This document shows, one piece after another, positions 29,173 to 37,899 of a stretch of DNA of 64,000 nt (positions within the stretch are counted from its first letter, which is position 1; each line of letters opens with the position of its first letter). A program made the translations under genes and the position numbers. The DNA comes from Porticoccaceae bacterium. GTDB taxonomy: Bacteria > Pseudomonadota > Gammaproteobacteria > Pseudomonadales > Porticoccaceae. The notes beneath the pieces are model-generated. The model saw only the letters and a list, made by a program, of their open reading frames with translations. It was not told the DNA's origin and did no database searches. The DNA lies in NCBI GenBank assembly GCA_021773435.1, contig JAJFKC010000007.1, positions 186,001 to 250,000 on the forward strand. The letters are read 5' to 3'.

Positions 29173-29550
29173 ACCCCTAATTCGAACTGAGTTCAAATCG
29201 CAATGATTCAGAAACCGGATTATTCTGAAGTCCATAAATCGCAAGCTCAATTTTCCAAGCCTCTATTATTGCCGTTGCCTCTAATCCAGCCTCGACTAAT
29301 CTACCACCTCAGCCGACAGTCAATTCGAACAGCTATGGCCTGGCAAAAGGGCTTGAACCCGGTCATCTCTTTAAGGTTATTGAGCGATAAAAAAAGACGA
29401 TTCAAAGCCCAATCGATCTTAAAAAGTGTTTGCTTACGCAGGGGCCTAACAAAGGTGCCAAGTTAATAAAACAAAGCACTCTAAGATCCTGTTTATCGAC
29501 AGTATCTTGTCATGACCATTCTTGTCAAAATTGTCAATAAAGCACTATAT

Positions 29551-29566
29551 TTTCCATATCTTGTGT
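29551..29566. promoter_or_regulatory. nrdR box: Possible NrdR box
   Basis: TTTCCATATCTTGTGT matches most of the NrdR consensus acaCwAtATaTwGtgt; directly before it lies CACTATAT, which matches the other half-site. The spacing is not the usual two-box arrangement and it is about 440 bp ahead of nrdA, so it is only a candidate. Confidence 0.3.
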
Positions 29567-29740
29567 TGCATTAATCCACGAAGCCCTTTATGTTGTGGCA
29601 TACCAATTAGCGCACCCCTATACACATCGATCAACTCCGTGACCAACTCTATGATGAGCATTTCCATAATCAGCCAACCATCTCCACATCTAAGGGTGCT
29701 AATTAACTGGCGGTACGAATGCCAGATATAACTGGGATCG

Positions 29741-29797
29741 GATAAACCCAGTCAGATAAACCCAGGGTCAGATAAACCAGGGACCAGATAAACCAGA
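29741..29797. repeat. Imperfect tandem array of about four 14-16 bp units
   Basis: The core GATAAACC(C)AG occurs four times in a row (near 29741, 29755, 29770 and 29787) with small changes between units. It lies upstream of nrdA. No function is evident. Confidence 0.8.
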
Positions 29798-29874
29798 AAA
29801 GAAATTTCTGGAATCAGCATTTAGTTGATCTATAGGTGACCCGTAAAAGACTCGACGCAAGACACGAATTACCA

Positions 29875-29902
29875 AATTATTAACCACGAATTATTAACCA
29901 CG
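29875..29902. repeat. 14-bp perfect tandem duplication upstream of nrdA
   Basis: AATTATTAACCACG at 29875-29888 is repeated at 29889-29902. Confidence 0.9.
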
Positions 29903-30003
29903 AAAACAACCAAAATAAAAAGCATGATATTTACCCCGGACAACTACCCCTTACGACGTAAAAGCAACATAAAACCAAAACAAAAAATCAAGGTATAAAT
30001 ACT

Positions 30004-32955
30004 ATGGAAGCCACACCCTCCATCCCCCCAGAAAATGAAATCACCAGTCAGGCGGGCACCTCCACCTTGCCAGCAGGCACTCCCATAACCACATCGGTTC
30101 TGGCTACTGCGCCGGGGCAGCTAAAAGTCATCAAGCGTAATGGCACTGTCGTGTCCTATGACGATACGAAAATTGCCGTCGCCATCACCAAGGCTTTTCT
30201 AGCCGTCGAAGGCGCTGCTGCGGCAGCCTCCGGGCGCATCCACACCACCGTCAATGAACTCAACACACAAGTGACGGCGACCTTTAAACGCCGTATGCCC
30301 TCCGGTGGCACGGTGCATATTGAAGATATTCAGGATCAGGTCGAACTCTGCCTGATGCGCAGTGGCGAGCAAAAAATAGCCCGCTCCTACGTTATCTATC
30401 GCGAACAACGGGCCAGCGAGCGAAGCGCTCAACAGGACGAAGCCCCTGCAGAATCTACTGCGTCAATTAGCCACGAATCCAGCATCACTGTCACCCACCC
30501 CGACGGCAGCATACTGCCCCTCGATATGGCCCGGCTGCACACCATTGTCAGTGACGCCTGCGCGGGCCTTAAAGATGTCGATGCCGATGCGATTTTGGGC
30601 GAAGCCCTGCGTAACCTTTATGACGGCGTCTCCATTAGCGATGTCAACACCGCCCTGGTGATCACCGCCCGCACCCTGGTCGAGCAGGAGCCCAACTACA
30701 CCTACGCCACTGCACGGCTTTTGATGGATAGTTTACGCAGCGAAGCGCTGACTTTTTTAAACATTGCCAACGCCGCTACCCAGGAGGAAATGGCCACGCT
30801 GTATCCCGATACGCTAAAAGCCTATATCAATAAAGGCATCGAGCTGGAGCTGATATCGCCCGAACTAGCCACCTTTGATATGGACAAAATTGGCCAGGCC
30901 ATCCACGCCGAGCGAGACTTGCAATTCACGTATCTGGGTCTGCAAACCCTTTACGACCGCTACTTTATTCACAGTGACATTCATAGCGACGAGACCCGTT
31001 TTGAGCTGCCCCAGTGCTTTTTTATGCGCGTCGCCATGGGCCTCGCCTCTCAGGAAGACCAGAGTAATGGCCATCGAGAAGACCGAGCCATCGAGTTTTA
31101 TAACTTGCTGTCATCCTTCGATTACATGAGCTCAACCCCAACTTTGTTCAACGCTGGCACCCTGCGCCCACAATTGTCGAGCTGCTATCTGACCACTGTA
31201 CCCGATGACCTCGAAGGTATTTATGGTGCCATTCAGGATAACGCCATGCTCTCCAAATGGGCCGGTGGCCTGGGCAATGACTGGACCCCCGTGCGCGGCC
31301 TCGGCGCTTACATCAAAGGCACTAATGGCAAATCCCAGGGTGTGGTGCCCTTCCTTAAAGTGGTTAACGATACCGCTGTTGCAGTCAACCAGGGTGGCAA
31401 GCGCAAGGGCGCAGTTTGTGCCTACCTGGAGACCTGGCACATCGATATTGAAGAATTTATCGAGCTGCGCAAAAACACCGGTGATGACCGCCGTCGCACC
31501 CATGATATGAACTCGGCCAACTGGATTCCCGATCTCTTTATGAAGCGGGTTTTCGAAGATGGCACCTGGACATTATTCTCGCCCAACGACGCCCCCGATC
31601 TCCATGATTTATACGGTGCCGCCTTTGAGCAACGCTACAACGAATACGAGGCCATGGCCGAAGCTGGCGAGGTCAAACTGTTCAAGACCATCCGCGCCCA
31701 GGAGCTATGGCGAAAAATGCTCGGCATGCTATTTGAGACCGGCCACCCATGGATGACCTTTAAAGACCCCTGCAACTTACGTTCACCGCAGCAACACGTC
31801 GGTGTCGTGCACTCATCCAACCTGTGTACTGAAATCACCCTGAACACCAAAGCTAATGAAGAAATCGCCGTGTGCAACCTGGGTTCAGTGAACCTCGCCC
31901 AGCATATTGATGAAAACAGCCAGCTCGATAACGCCAAGTTGCGCAAAACCGTCCGCACCGCCGTGCGCATGCTCGATAACGTTATCGATATTAACTACTA
32001 CTCCGTCGATACCGCACGGCAATCGAATATGCGCCATCGTCCAGTGGGACTGGGCCTGATGGGTTTTCAGGATGCTCTGTACCAAATCAAAGTGCCCTAC
32101 GCTTCCGACGCTGCGGTCGAATTTGCCGACCGCTCTATGGAAGCCATCAGCTACTACGCTATTGAGGCTTCGTCAGAGCTGGCCGCCGAGCGCGGTAGCT
32201 ACCAGACTTTCGACGGCTCGCTGTGGAGCCAGGGCATACTGCCCATCGACTCACTAGATTTGCTCGAACAAAATCGTGGCAGCCAGTACCTCGACGTCGA
32301 CAAAAGCCAAACCCTCGACTGGAACAGCCTCCGTGCCACCGTGCAAAACCAGGGCATGCGCAACTCCAATGTCATGGCCATTGCGCCCACCGCCACCATC
32401 GCCAACATTACCGGGGTCAGCCAGTCCATCGAGCCGACTTACCAGAACCTCTACGTTAAATCGAATCTGTCTGGCGAATTCACTGTGGTCAACAGCTATT
32501 TGATCCACGATCTGAAAGATCGTGGCCTCTGGGATGAGGTCATGGCCAACGACCTGAAATACTTCGACGGCTCAGCCCAGCCCATCGATCGTATTCCTGA
32601 TGACCTCAAAGCGCTTTATGCCACCGCCTTTGAAGTCGGCCCCCAATGGATTGTCGATGCCGCCAGTCGTCGCCAGAAATGGCTCGACCAGGCGCAGAGC
32701 CTCAATCTGTATTTAGCCGAAGCTAATGGCAAGAAATTGGATATGACCTACCGTATGGCCTGGTACCGTGGGTTAAAAACCACCTATTACCTGCGCTCGC
32801 TGGGGGCAACCAGTACTGAGAAATCAACCATTCAGACCGGTCAGCTTAATGCCGTGTCATCTGGCCCTGCCGCTACCAACACAAGCGCGGTAGCACCTGC
32901 GCCAGTTCCCGCGGCGTGCTCCATTGACGATCCCGATTGCGAAGCTTGTCAGTAA
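30004..32955 (+). CDS. nrdA: Ribonucleoside-diphosphate reductase, class Ia alpha subunit
   Basis: Catalytic subunit reducing NDPs to dNDPs with NrdB. The 983 residues are long because two ATP-cone domains sit at the N-terminus: the first around LKVIKRNGTVVSYDDTKI (35-52), the second around VTHPDGSILPLD (about 160-171), as in Pseudomonas NrdA. Seen: the catalytic core with SSCYLTTVPDD, NLCTEI and CNLGSVNLAQH, and the C-terminal redox pair in DPDCEACQ. A stretch of S/A/T/P-rich residues before the C-terminus forms the mobile tail. It is probably allosterically inhibited through the cones. nrdB follows after 211 bp. Confidence 0.96.
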   Translation: MEATPSIPPENEITSQAGTSTLPAGTPITTSVLATAPGQLKVIKRNGTVVSYDDTKIAVAITKAFLAVEGAAAAASGRIHTTVNELNTQVTATFKRRMPSGGTVHIEDIQDQVELCLMRSGEQKIARSYVIYREQRASERSAQQDEAPAESTASISHESSITVTHPDGSILPLDMARLHTIVSDACAGLKDVDADAILGEALRNLYDGVSISDVNTALVITARTLVEQEPNYTYATARLLMDSLRSEALTFLNIANAATQEEMATLYPDTLKAYINKGIELELISPELATFDMDKIGQAIHAERDLQFTYLGLQTLYDRYFIHSDIHSDETRFELPQCFFMRVAMGLASQEDQSNGHREDRAIEFYNLLSSFDYMSSTPTLFNAGTLRPQLSSCYLTTVPDDLEGIYGAIQDNAMLSKWAGGLGNDWTPVRGLGAYIKGTNGKSQGVVPFLKVVNDTAVAVNQGGKRKGAVCAYLETWHIDIEEFIELRKNTGDDRRRTHDMNSANWIPDLFMKRVFEDGTWTLFSPNDAPDLHDLYGAAFEQRYNEYEAMAEAGEVKLFKTIRAQELWRKMLGMLFETGHPWMTFKDPCNLRSPQQHVGVVHSSNLCTEITLNTKANEEIAVCNLGSVNLAQHIDENSQLDNAKLRKTVRTAVRMLDNVIDINYYSVDTARQSNMRHRPVGLGLMGFQDALYQIKVPYASDAAVEFADRSMEAISYYAIEASSELAAERGSYQTFDGSLWSQGILPIDSLDLLEQNRGSQYLDVDKSQTLDWNSLRATVQNQGMRNSNVMAIAPTATIANITGVSQSIEPTYQNLYVKSNLSGEFTVVNSYLIHDLKDRGLWDEVMANDLKYFDGSAQPIDRIPDDLKALYATAFEVGPQWIVDAASRRQKWLDQAQSLNLYLAEANGKKLDMTYRMAWYRGLKTTYYLRSLGATSTEKSTIQTGQLNAVSSGPAATNTSAVAPAPVPAACSIDDPDCEACQ

Positions 32956-32979
32956 CCGATAAGTACCGAGATTTTAAAT

Positions 32980-33129
32980 ATGATCAATAACAACCAGAAC
33001 GACAATTCTTTCACCCTCACCTCGCAATTAAGTGAAGGCTGGGGTTGGGAAAGGCAAAGATTATCCGATGGCCGGCCTGGTAATTTACATCGACTAGTCA
33101 AGAAAAAAGAAAACAAACAAAGGCCATAG
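32980..33129 (+). CDS. Possible 49-residue peptide between nrdA and nrdB
   Basis: An ATG-started frame of 49 codons fills most of the nrdA-nrdB gap (begins INNNQNDNSFTLTSQ, ends KKKENKQRP). The ribosome-binding site is weak and I recognise no family. It may be chance. Confidence 0.2.
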   Translation: MINNNQNDNSFTLTSQLSEGWGWERQRLSDGRPGNLHRLVKKKENKQRP

Positions 33130-33166
33130 CCGTAACGTAAAGAATTAGAATTAATGAGGAAATAAG

Positions 33167-34564
33167 ATGTTAAGTTGGGATGACTTTAACAACGACACAC
33201 CGATTAAGACCTTCAAGCCCCAGGACCTACCCGGCTCCTTACAAGTACCTGAACCTGCGCCCATGATCGCAGAAAAAATCGCTCCTGACGTTCAGCCTCA
33301 AGCACCGGTTAATGCTTCTCCACTAGATTCCCCGGCGGCTCAACCAGCACCTGTCGAACCAGCCCTGACCGAGCCAACCCCAGCCGACCCAACCCCAGCC
33401 AAGCCAACCTTAGCCAAACCAACGCTGGCGGCCGACACATTAACCAACAACGACGCTAACTCAGGGCTTTCAGCTGAACAACGCGCCAAAGCCAACCTCG
33501 AGGCCCTCGATGTCACCCCCGGCCTGGACGAGTTAGAAATGGGTGCTGCCCGCATCCAGGTCGATGACAAAGCCATGATCAACTGCCGCGCCGACCTCAA
33601 TCAACTGGTGCCCTTCAAATACGACTGGGCCTGGCAAAAGTATCTCGACGGCTGCGCCAACCACTGGATGCCCCAGGAAATCAACATGACCGCCGATGTC
33701 GCCACCTGGAAAAGCGAAGACGGCCTCAGCGCCGACGAGCGCCAAATTGTCGAGCGCTCCCTGGGCTACTTCTCCACCGCCGACTCACTGGTCGCCAACA
33801 ACCTGGTACTGGCGATCTACCGTCTTATCACCAACCCCGAATGCCGACAGTATCTGCTGCGCCAAAGTTTTGAAGAAGCCATCCACACTCACGCCTATCA
33901 ATACTGCGTCGAATCACTGGCTATGGACGAAGGCGAAGTCTTCAATATGTACCGGGAAGTGCCCTCGGTTGCCAAAAAAGCCACATGGAGCCTCAAGCAC
34001 ACCCACTCACTGAGCGACCCGACTTTTAATACTGGCACCCCCCAAACTGATCAGGAATTACTACGCAACCTCATCGCTTTTTACTGCGTTACCGAAGGCA
34101 TCTTCTTCTACTGCGGCTTTACGCAGATATTATCCATGGGCCGCCGCAATAAAATGACCGGTGTCGCCGAACAATTCCAGTACATCCTCCGCGACGAGTC
34201 GATGCACCTGAATTTCGGTGTCGATGTCATTAACCAGATCAAACTGGAAAACCCCCACCTGTGGACCGAAACCTTCCAGAGCGAAGTGCTGCAAATGGTT
34301 ATCGAAGGCACCGAGCTGGAAATCGCCTACGCCCGGGACACTATGCCCCGCGGCGTACTCGGCATGAACGCCGCCATGATGGAAGAGTACCTGCACTTTA
34401 TTGCCAACCGCCGCTTAAACCAGCTAGGGCTTTCTGAGCAGTATCCCGGCGCGCAAAACCCTTTCCCGTGGATGTCAGAGATGATGGACTTAAGGAAGGA
34501 GAAGAACTTCTTTGAGACGCGGGTGACTGAGTATCAGACGGGTGGGGCTTTGAGTTGGGATTAG
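33167..34564 (+). CDS. nrdB: Ribonucleoside-diphosphate reductase, class Ia beta subunit
   Basis: Supplies the tyrosyl radical for NrdA. The 465 residues exceed the usual 350-415. After the normal start MLSWDDF comes a P/A/T-rich N-terminal extension (about 18-105) including four 15-bp repeats encoding [20 protein letters not shown]. The core follows: iron ligands in the [13 protein letters not shown] helix and [10 protein letters not shown] helix, and the C-terminus ends [10 protein letters not shown], the tail that docks in NrdA. TGAGGAAATAAG precedes the ATG. Terminator-like structure follows at 34577-34624. Confidence 0.95.
   Translation: MLSWDDFNNDTPIKTFKPQDLPGSLQVPEPAPMIAEKIAPDVQPQAPVNASPLDSPAAQPAPVEPALTEPTPADPTPAKPTLAKPTLAADTLTNNDANSGLSAEQRAKANLEALDVTPGLDELEMGAARIQVDDKAMINCRADLNQLVPFKYDWAWQKYLDGCANHWMPQEINMTADVATWKSEDGLSADERQIVERSLGYFSTADSLVANNLVLAIYRLITNPECRQYLLRQSFEEAIHTHAYQYCVESLAMDEGEVFNMYREVPSVAKKATWSLKHTHSLSDPTFNTGTPQTDQELLRNLIAFYCVTEGIFFYCGFTQILSMGRRNKMTGVAEQFQYILRDESMHLNFGVDVINQIKLENPHLWTETFQSEVLQMVIEGTELEIAYARDTMPRGVLGMNAAMMEEYLHFIANRRLNQLGLSEQYPGAQNPFPWMSEMMDLRKEKNFFETRVTEYQTGGALSWD
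33368..33427. repeat. Four 15-bp tandem repeats within nrdB
   Basis: Units at 33368, 33383, 33398 and 33413 encode [15 protein letters not shown] and AKPTL in the disordered N-terminal extension. They are in frame, so copy changes would only alter linker length. Confidence 0.9.
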
Positions 34565-34576
34565 GTCTGTTACCTG

Positions 34577-34624
34577 AAATAGGGCTTTTTATTTTGTGGC
34601 ATTGAGAGCAGACCCTATTTTTTT
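34577..34624 (+). terminator. Probable terminator of the nrdAB operon
   Basis: AAATAGGG (34577-34584) can pair with CCCTATTT (34613-34620), followed by TTTT for a seven-T run. The loop is long (28 nt). An alternative pairing GGTCTG/CAGACC (34564-34569 with 34609-34614) exists. Confidence 0.5.
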
Positions 34625-34723
34625 GGGCATGCGGCACTGCAAGACCTGTCCCCGTTACTTCACAGCATTATGTAGAAAACAGCTAAAAGCGGTATGCGCT
34701 ATAACGCTAAAGGAGTTTAATTT

Positions 34724-35109
34724 ATGGTTTTTTCAGCTTCCTTAAAGATAGAAAACGCAAGTTTTCGCTTATAAGAGAGCTTTTAGAGTTACGCATGCAA
34801 GACAATGGCTTTAATGAAGCCGAGTGTCGACTACAAATAAAGAAAATGACAAATACCCAATTAATGGGGACACCTGAAGCCACATTGTTCACGATCTTAC
34901 AATCCGTCATTAAGCTTCAACGTAAGGGAATATTATTAACCCCGATACTTAATAGAATCGAGCAACACAGGAGCTTTTTGGGCGGCAGCGACCCGTCCAA
35001 AATGAATGAATTAGTAGAAATAGCATCAGGACCTGACGCTGGAACAATAAAAACCGGGTCACTAAAAACCGGGTCAGGTCTAGAAACGCTAAAAACCGGG
35101 TCACGCTAA
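34724..35109 (+). pseudogene. Small unknown gene, frameshifted at a run of six T
   Basis: A textbook AAAGGAG lies eight bases before ATG 34724, yet that frame stops after 16 codons (stop at 34772). One extra T in the T6 tract (34728-34733) would join it to the downstream frame and give a protein starting MVFFSFLKDRKRKFSLIREL, then through QDNGFNEAECRLQIKK and a hydrophobic/basic stretch TLFTILQSVIKLQRKGILL. The C-terminal 25 or so residues (KTGSLKTGSG) are translated copies of the AAAACCGGGTCA repeat, so the natural end is probably overwritten. Family unknown. It may be a dead gene, a phase-variable one, or a sequencing error in the homopolymer. Confidence 0.5.
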
Positions 35110-35131
35110 AAACCGGGTCAGGTCTAGAAAC
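35048..35131. repeat. AAAACCGGGTCA repeats, four copies, two with a GGTCTAGAAACG extension
   Basis: The 12-bp core occurs near 35049, 35064, 35090 and 35109. The second and fourth copies continue as GGTCTAGAAACG, so a larger unit has been duplicated. A related GGGGTCAGGTCTAG is found again at 36261-36274. Confidence 0.85.
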
Positions 35132-35341
35132 GTAGCCTTCCCCGAAATCATCGGGTCCGGTCTTGCAATACAACATAAGCTCCCCCTTCCACAAAATACC
35201 GAAAGCCTTGGGAAGTTTCGGACGACCGCAAATAAGCAGAACATTCTGGTCTAACAGAGTCCTGTCACATCGTAGACGGCGATCAAAATACGGTGTTTTC
35301 TGATAAAGTTACCCGCTTTATTAGCAGACTGGATTAAGAAA

Positions 35342-36127
35342 TTGAACGGGCTTATTTCTAAGAATATCTGCGTTGTGGCCTTATTGGGACACAAGAAACT
35401 CGGCAATTTGTTGTATGTGTTTTTTTGCACTGCTCTCAGTGCAAACGCCCATGAACCGGAGGCGCAAACGCGGTTCGATCATGCCCATGCGCACAAAACT
35501 ATGGACATTCACTTCAAGACTGGGCTGGAGAGCCGATATTCCTTAGAGGGCCGAGACAGCCTTGACGGCGATGCTATCTCGGCGACCAGTCTTGACCTGG
35601 GCTGGGGCAGATTTACTGGCGGTCTCTGGTATGGCTGGTCTCCCGACCAAAATTATGAGGAGTCACGACTCACACTTGGCCTGACCGAGCAGGTGGGCGA
35701 TTTCGAATTCTATGCAAGTTACACCCATTTGAAGTTTCCCGATTCCCACGACAACGAGGTCGGCGTCGGTGGTGTCTGGTCAGGTTTACCTCTGCAATTT
35801 GATGTGGCCGTGGACACTTATTATTCTTTCGATGCTGACGGTGCGTTTTGGGAGTTGAGCTTGAGCCGCGCAGTGGAGGTATTTGAGCGCCTCACCTTCA
35901 CAGGCGCTGGCATGTTCGGCATTAATGATGGCTACATCCCGGGTGGTCACAGCGGCGCTAACCACCTTGGCCTGCGCCTTGGCTCAGAATACTCACTGAC
36001 CGAGTCGCTGATCATTACCAGGCACGCGACTTATAGCTGGGCCCTGGAGCGTAACTCACGCTTCGCCGGTGATGAGCAGCTGGGTGACTTTTTCCACGGC
36101 GGCCTTGGTCTGGAATGGTCGTTTTAA
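35342..36127 (+). CDS. Secreted outer-membrane beta-barrel-like protein, unknown
   Basis: Not a family I can name. The 261 residues begin with a basic then hydrophobic stretch ending LYVFFCTALSANA, a likely signal peptide, followed by H-rich DHAHAHK. The rest alternates polar and aromatic residues in strand-like runs (LDLGWGRFTGGLWYGW, FEFYASYTHLKF, LGLRLGSEYSL) and ends in phenylalanine (GLGLEWSF), the usual signature of an outer-membrane barrel with about eight to ten strands. The TTG at 35342 is the track of the longest frame; a GTG a little further in is also possible. It stands alone in scarred accessory DNA, so recent acquisition is likely. Confidence 0.6.
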   Translation: MNGLISKNICVVALLGHKKLGNLLYVFFCTALSANAHEPEAQTRFDHAHAHKTMDIHFKTGLESRYSLEGRDSLDGDAISATSLDLGWGRFTGGLWYGWSPDQNYEESRLTLGLTEQVGDFEFYASYTHLKFPDSHDNEVGVGGVWSGLPLQFDVAVDTYYSFDADGAFWELSLSRAVEVFERLTFTGAGMFGINDGYIPGGHSGANHLGLRLGSEYSLTESLIITRHATYSWALERNSRFAGDEQLGDFFHGGLGLEWSF

Positions 36128-36247
36128 GGCAATAATACACGAGGAAAAGGAGTCAACCAGCAAGATATCGATGTGCTGAATCTCGCCGTTTCACTCCCGA
36201 CAGGTGAGCGGGCCCATTAAATTAAAGGAAATTTTGCTGAGAACCAT

Positions 36248-36258
36248 CGGGACAACCA
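36248..36258 (+). repeat. Left arm of an 11-bp inverted repeat around the nitroreductase gene
   Basis: CGGGACAACCA here and its reverse complement at 37086-37096 enclose the nitroreductase gene. Next to it lies GGGGTCAGGTCTAG, the same repeat type as at 35048-35131; next to the right arm is a degenerate AAGGTCTTACATTGC. Confidence 0.5.
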
Positions 36259-36292
36259 ACGGGGTCAGGTCTAGCGGGGCGGAGCCCCAATA

Positions 36293-36967
36293 TCAGGCGT
36301 TGCGAAACACCACGCTTTGCTCCAGCGGCGCTCGTACCGTTCTCGCCTGGTTTGCCGCAACGGTGGGATCCTCATAGCCGAAACTGATTCCAAACAGTAC
36401 CTTTATCGTCGGATCCAGGTTAAAGGTTTCCCGAACCAGGTCCGGGTGGTGGGCCATGGTGCCCTGGGCGCAGGAAGCTAAGCCATGCGCCGTCATTGAC
36501 AGCATCAGCGTCTGCACGTACATGCCAAGATCGGCCGCTGCTGCCATACCAAACACTTCGTTCATACACAGAAACGCAACGTGTGGCGCATCGAATAGCT
36601 CGAAGTTACGAAAGGCAGCGCGCTGGCGACCCTCTTTATCTTCCCAGGCGATATCCATCGCGGAATAGAGCGCTTTCGCACAATCTCGTTGACGTTCTCG
36701 CCAGAGTTCGCCCAGTTTCCCTCTATTTGTATAATCAAGTTTTGAGGGTTGTCCGCTTTGTGCGCGACGAATGAATTCTGTGCGCAGCGCGTCACGGGTA
36801 GCACCGGAGGCCACATATACCTGCCACGGTTGAACATTGGTGCCTGAGGGTGCCCACTGCGCAAGCTCAAAAACTTTGTTCATAAGCTCCTGAGGTACCG
36901 GATCCGGCAAAAAGCCCCGCACCGAACGCCGGTCTCTTACGGCCTTTTCAAGGGAAATATCGGTCAT
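36293..36967 (-). CDS. Nitroreductase family protein
   Basis: FMN-dependent NAD(P)H oxidoreductase of the nitroreductase fold. Seen: the N-terminal RRSVRGFLPDPVP (FMN-phosphate binding), WAPSGTNVQPWQVYVASG, and C-terminal LFGISFGYEDP. The ATG at 36967 is chosen: AGGA lies seven bases ahead, giving 224 residues, and the further 24 residues of the longer frame (to 37039) do not resemble the family. Natural substrate unknown. The gene lies between inverted repeat arms and old insertion-sequence debris, so it may have arrived as a passenger. Confidence 0.88.
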   Translation of the reverse strand: MTDISLEKAVRDRRSVRGFLPDPVPQELMNKVFELAQWAPSGTNVQPWQVYVASGATRDALRTEFIRRAQSGQPSKLDYTNRGKLGELWRERQRDCAKALYSAMDIAWEDKEGRQRAAFRNFELFDAPHVAFLCMNEVFGMAAAADLGMYVQTLMLSMTAHGLASCAQGTMAHHPDLVRETFNLDPTIKVLFGISFGYEDPTVAANQARTVRAPLEQSVVFRNA

Positions 36968-37085
36968 GTTAGTCCTGAGTGTATTAAAAGCGCGCACTAT
37001 ATACCTGACGCACATATGGGACAACGAGGTCTGGAACAACGCGCGGACAACAGGGTCACTGACAATAAGGTCTTACATTGCCATA

Positions 37086-37096
37086 TGGTTGTCCCG
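37086..37096 (-). repeat. Right arm of the 11-bp inverted repeat around the nitroreductase gene
   Basis: TGGTTGTCCCG, the reverse complement of 36248-36258. Confidence 0.5.
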
Positions 37097-37195
37097 TTGA
37101 TCGTTGAAGACTAACGGCGTCAGTTCTTTCGTTACTGCAATCAAGTGTAGTAGCTCAGATCTGACGGTTACCCGTTTTTTGCAGTGCCTGTCAGC

Positions 37196-37315
37196 TTAGA
37201 TTTGGGCTAAATTCTTTTCTGCCCAAATCGGTTTGCCATCAAGTAATGTGTCTATTGGCGTTAGCCCAGAGCACATTTTACCTTGATGAGCTCGGTCATT
37301 GTTGTAGGAATCATG
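37196..37315 (-). pseudogene. C-terminal stub of an IS481/IS3-type transposase
   Basis: The minus strand encodes DSYNNDRAHQGK, then SGLTPIDTLLDGK and AEKNLAQI before a stop at 37198-37196. The order YNxxRxHQG...TP...LLDGK is the integrase-core C-terminus of IS481-like and related transposases. No more than about 40 residues remain; upstream sequence in frame (DKGANLKPKLGNSH) no longer looks like transposase. TGTCAG motifs at 37189 and 37388 resemble element ends. The rest of 36968-37503 holds nothing else recognisable. Confidence 0.7.
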
Positions 37316-37503
37316 AGAGTTACCTAGTTTTGGTTTAAGATTCGCACCTTTATCAAGGCGGGTAACTCTCTTCATTTCAAGCTGAACTGTCAGATGAGAT
37401 CGGAACTAAGACAAATAATCAGACAAGTTGCGGCACATGGACTCCGTAATCTGTCGCGGTTTTTGCAAAGAACTGCGGCGGCTTTCCGCCGGTGAGTAAC
37501 GCG

Positions 37504-37881
37504 TTAGTTGGTCTCCAACACCCACTCAACCAACGTCGAGGCATCTTCAGGACTTACCCCAGGGTTAGAGTTCATCGGTAAGGTTCCCCAGTTTCCATAA
37601 CCGCCTTCAATCACTTTGACTGATAGCCTCGCTACCAGCCTCGCCTTGTCTTCCTCCTTAGAATAGCGCTGGGAAATTGCCTGCCATGACGGCCCAATAT
37701 GATGCTTCTGAGCACGGTGGCATTCATAGCATTTGTGCATGACGTAAAGCCTGGCACCGGCACTGGTATCTTTAATCTGGACCGAGCCTTTGTCGGCCGC
37801 TTCCGTCGCTGATTCTGCAAATATAGGCGCAGACAACAAAACACAGAAACCCAGAGAGAATATGCAGATGAATCTAGCCAT
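37504..37881 (-). CDS. Small periplasmic c-type cytochrome
   Basis: Electron carrier with one haem c. The 125 residues have a signal peptide (MARFICIFSLGFCVLLSAPIF, cleavage near AES), haem site CYECH (51-55), and a likely axial methionine in LPMNSNPGVSPEDA, the class I cytochrome c fold with a C-terminal helix LVEWVLETN. The frame starts at TTG 37890, but the ATG at 37881 has GGGA nine bases ahead. It follows the beta-propeller gene by 18 bp and is probably its electron partner. Confidence 0.88.
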   Translation of the reverse strand: MARFICIFSLGFCVLLSAPIFAESATEAADKGSVQIKDTSAGARLYVMHKCYECHRAQKHHIGPSWQAISQRYSKEEDKARLVARLSVKVIEGGYGNWGTLPMNSNPGVSPEDASTLVEWVLETN

Positions 37882-37899
37882 TATTATCAATCCCTTTTT

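Larger units (their letters stand above)
29173..30003 (+). other. 831-bp intergenic region upstream of nrdA
   Basis: No convincing gene: the longest frame (29203-29466) has no ribosome-binding site and a composition unlike its neighbours. The region holds a possible NrdR box (29551-29566), an imperfect ATAAACCCAG-type repeat array (29741-29797) and a 14-bp tandem duplication (29875-29902). The last 60 bp before nrdA are A-rich and contain AAGGT ahead of the ATG. Confidence 0.7.
34624..35175. mobile_element. Putative decayed cassette bounded by inverted GGTCTTGCA-type repeats
   Basis: GGCACTGCAAGACCTGTCCC near 34632-34651 is matched in inverted form by GGGTCCGGTCTTGCAATAC at 35153-35171 (12 of 15 core bases agree). 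Similar ends flank REP-associated (Y1) transposases in other gammaproteobacteria, from memory. No transposase is present; the frameshifted small gene and the CCGGGTCA repeats lie inside. Confidence 0.4.

Noticed and set aside
29203-29466. 87-codon frame after argF
   Set aside because: No ribosome-binding site, composition unlike coding neighbours, no motif.
36276-36288. GGGGC-GGA-GCCCC hairpin just past the nitroreductase stop
   Set aside because: No T-run follows on the minus strand; it may be part of the repeat debris, so it was not called a terminator.
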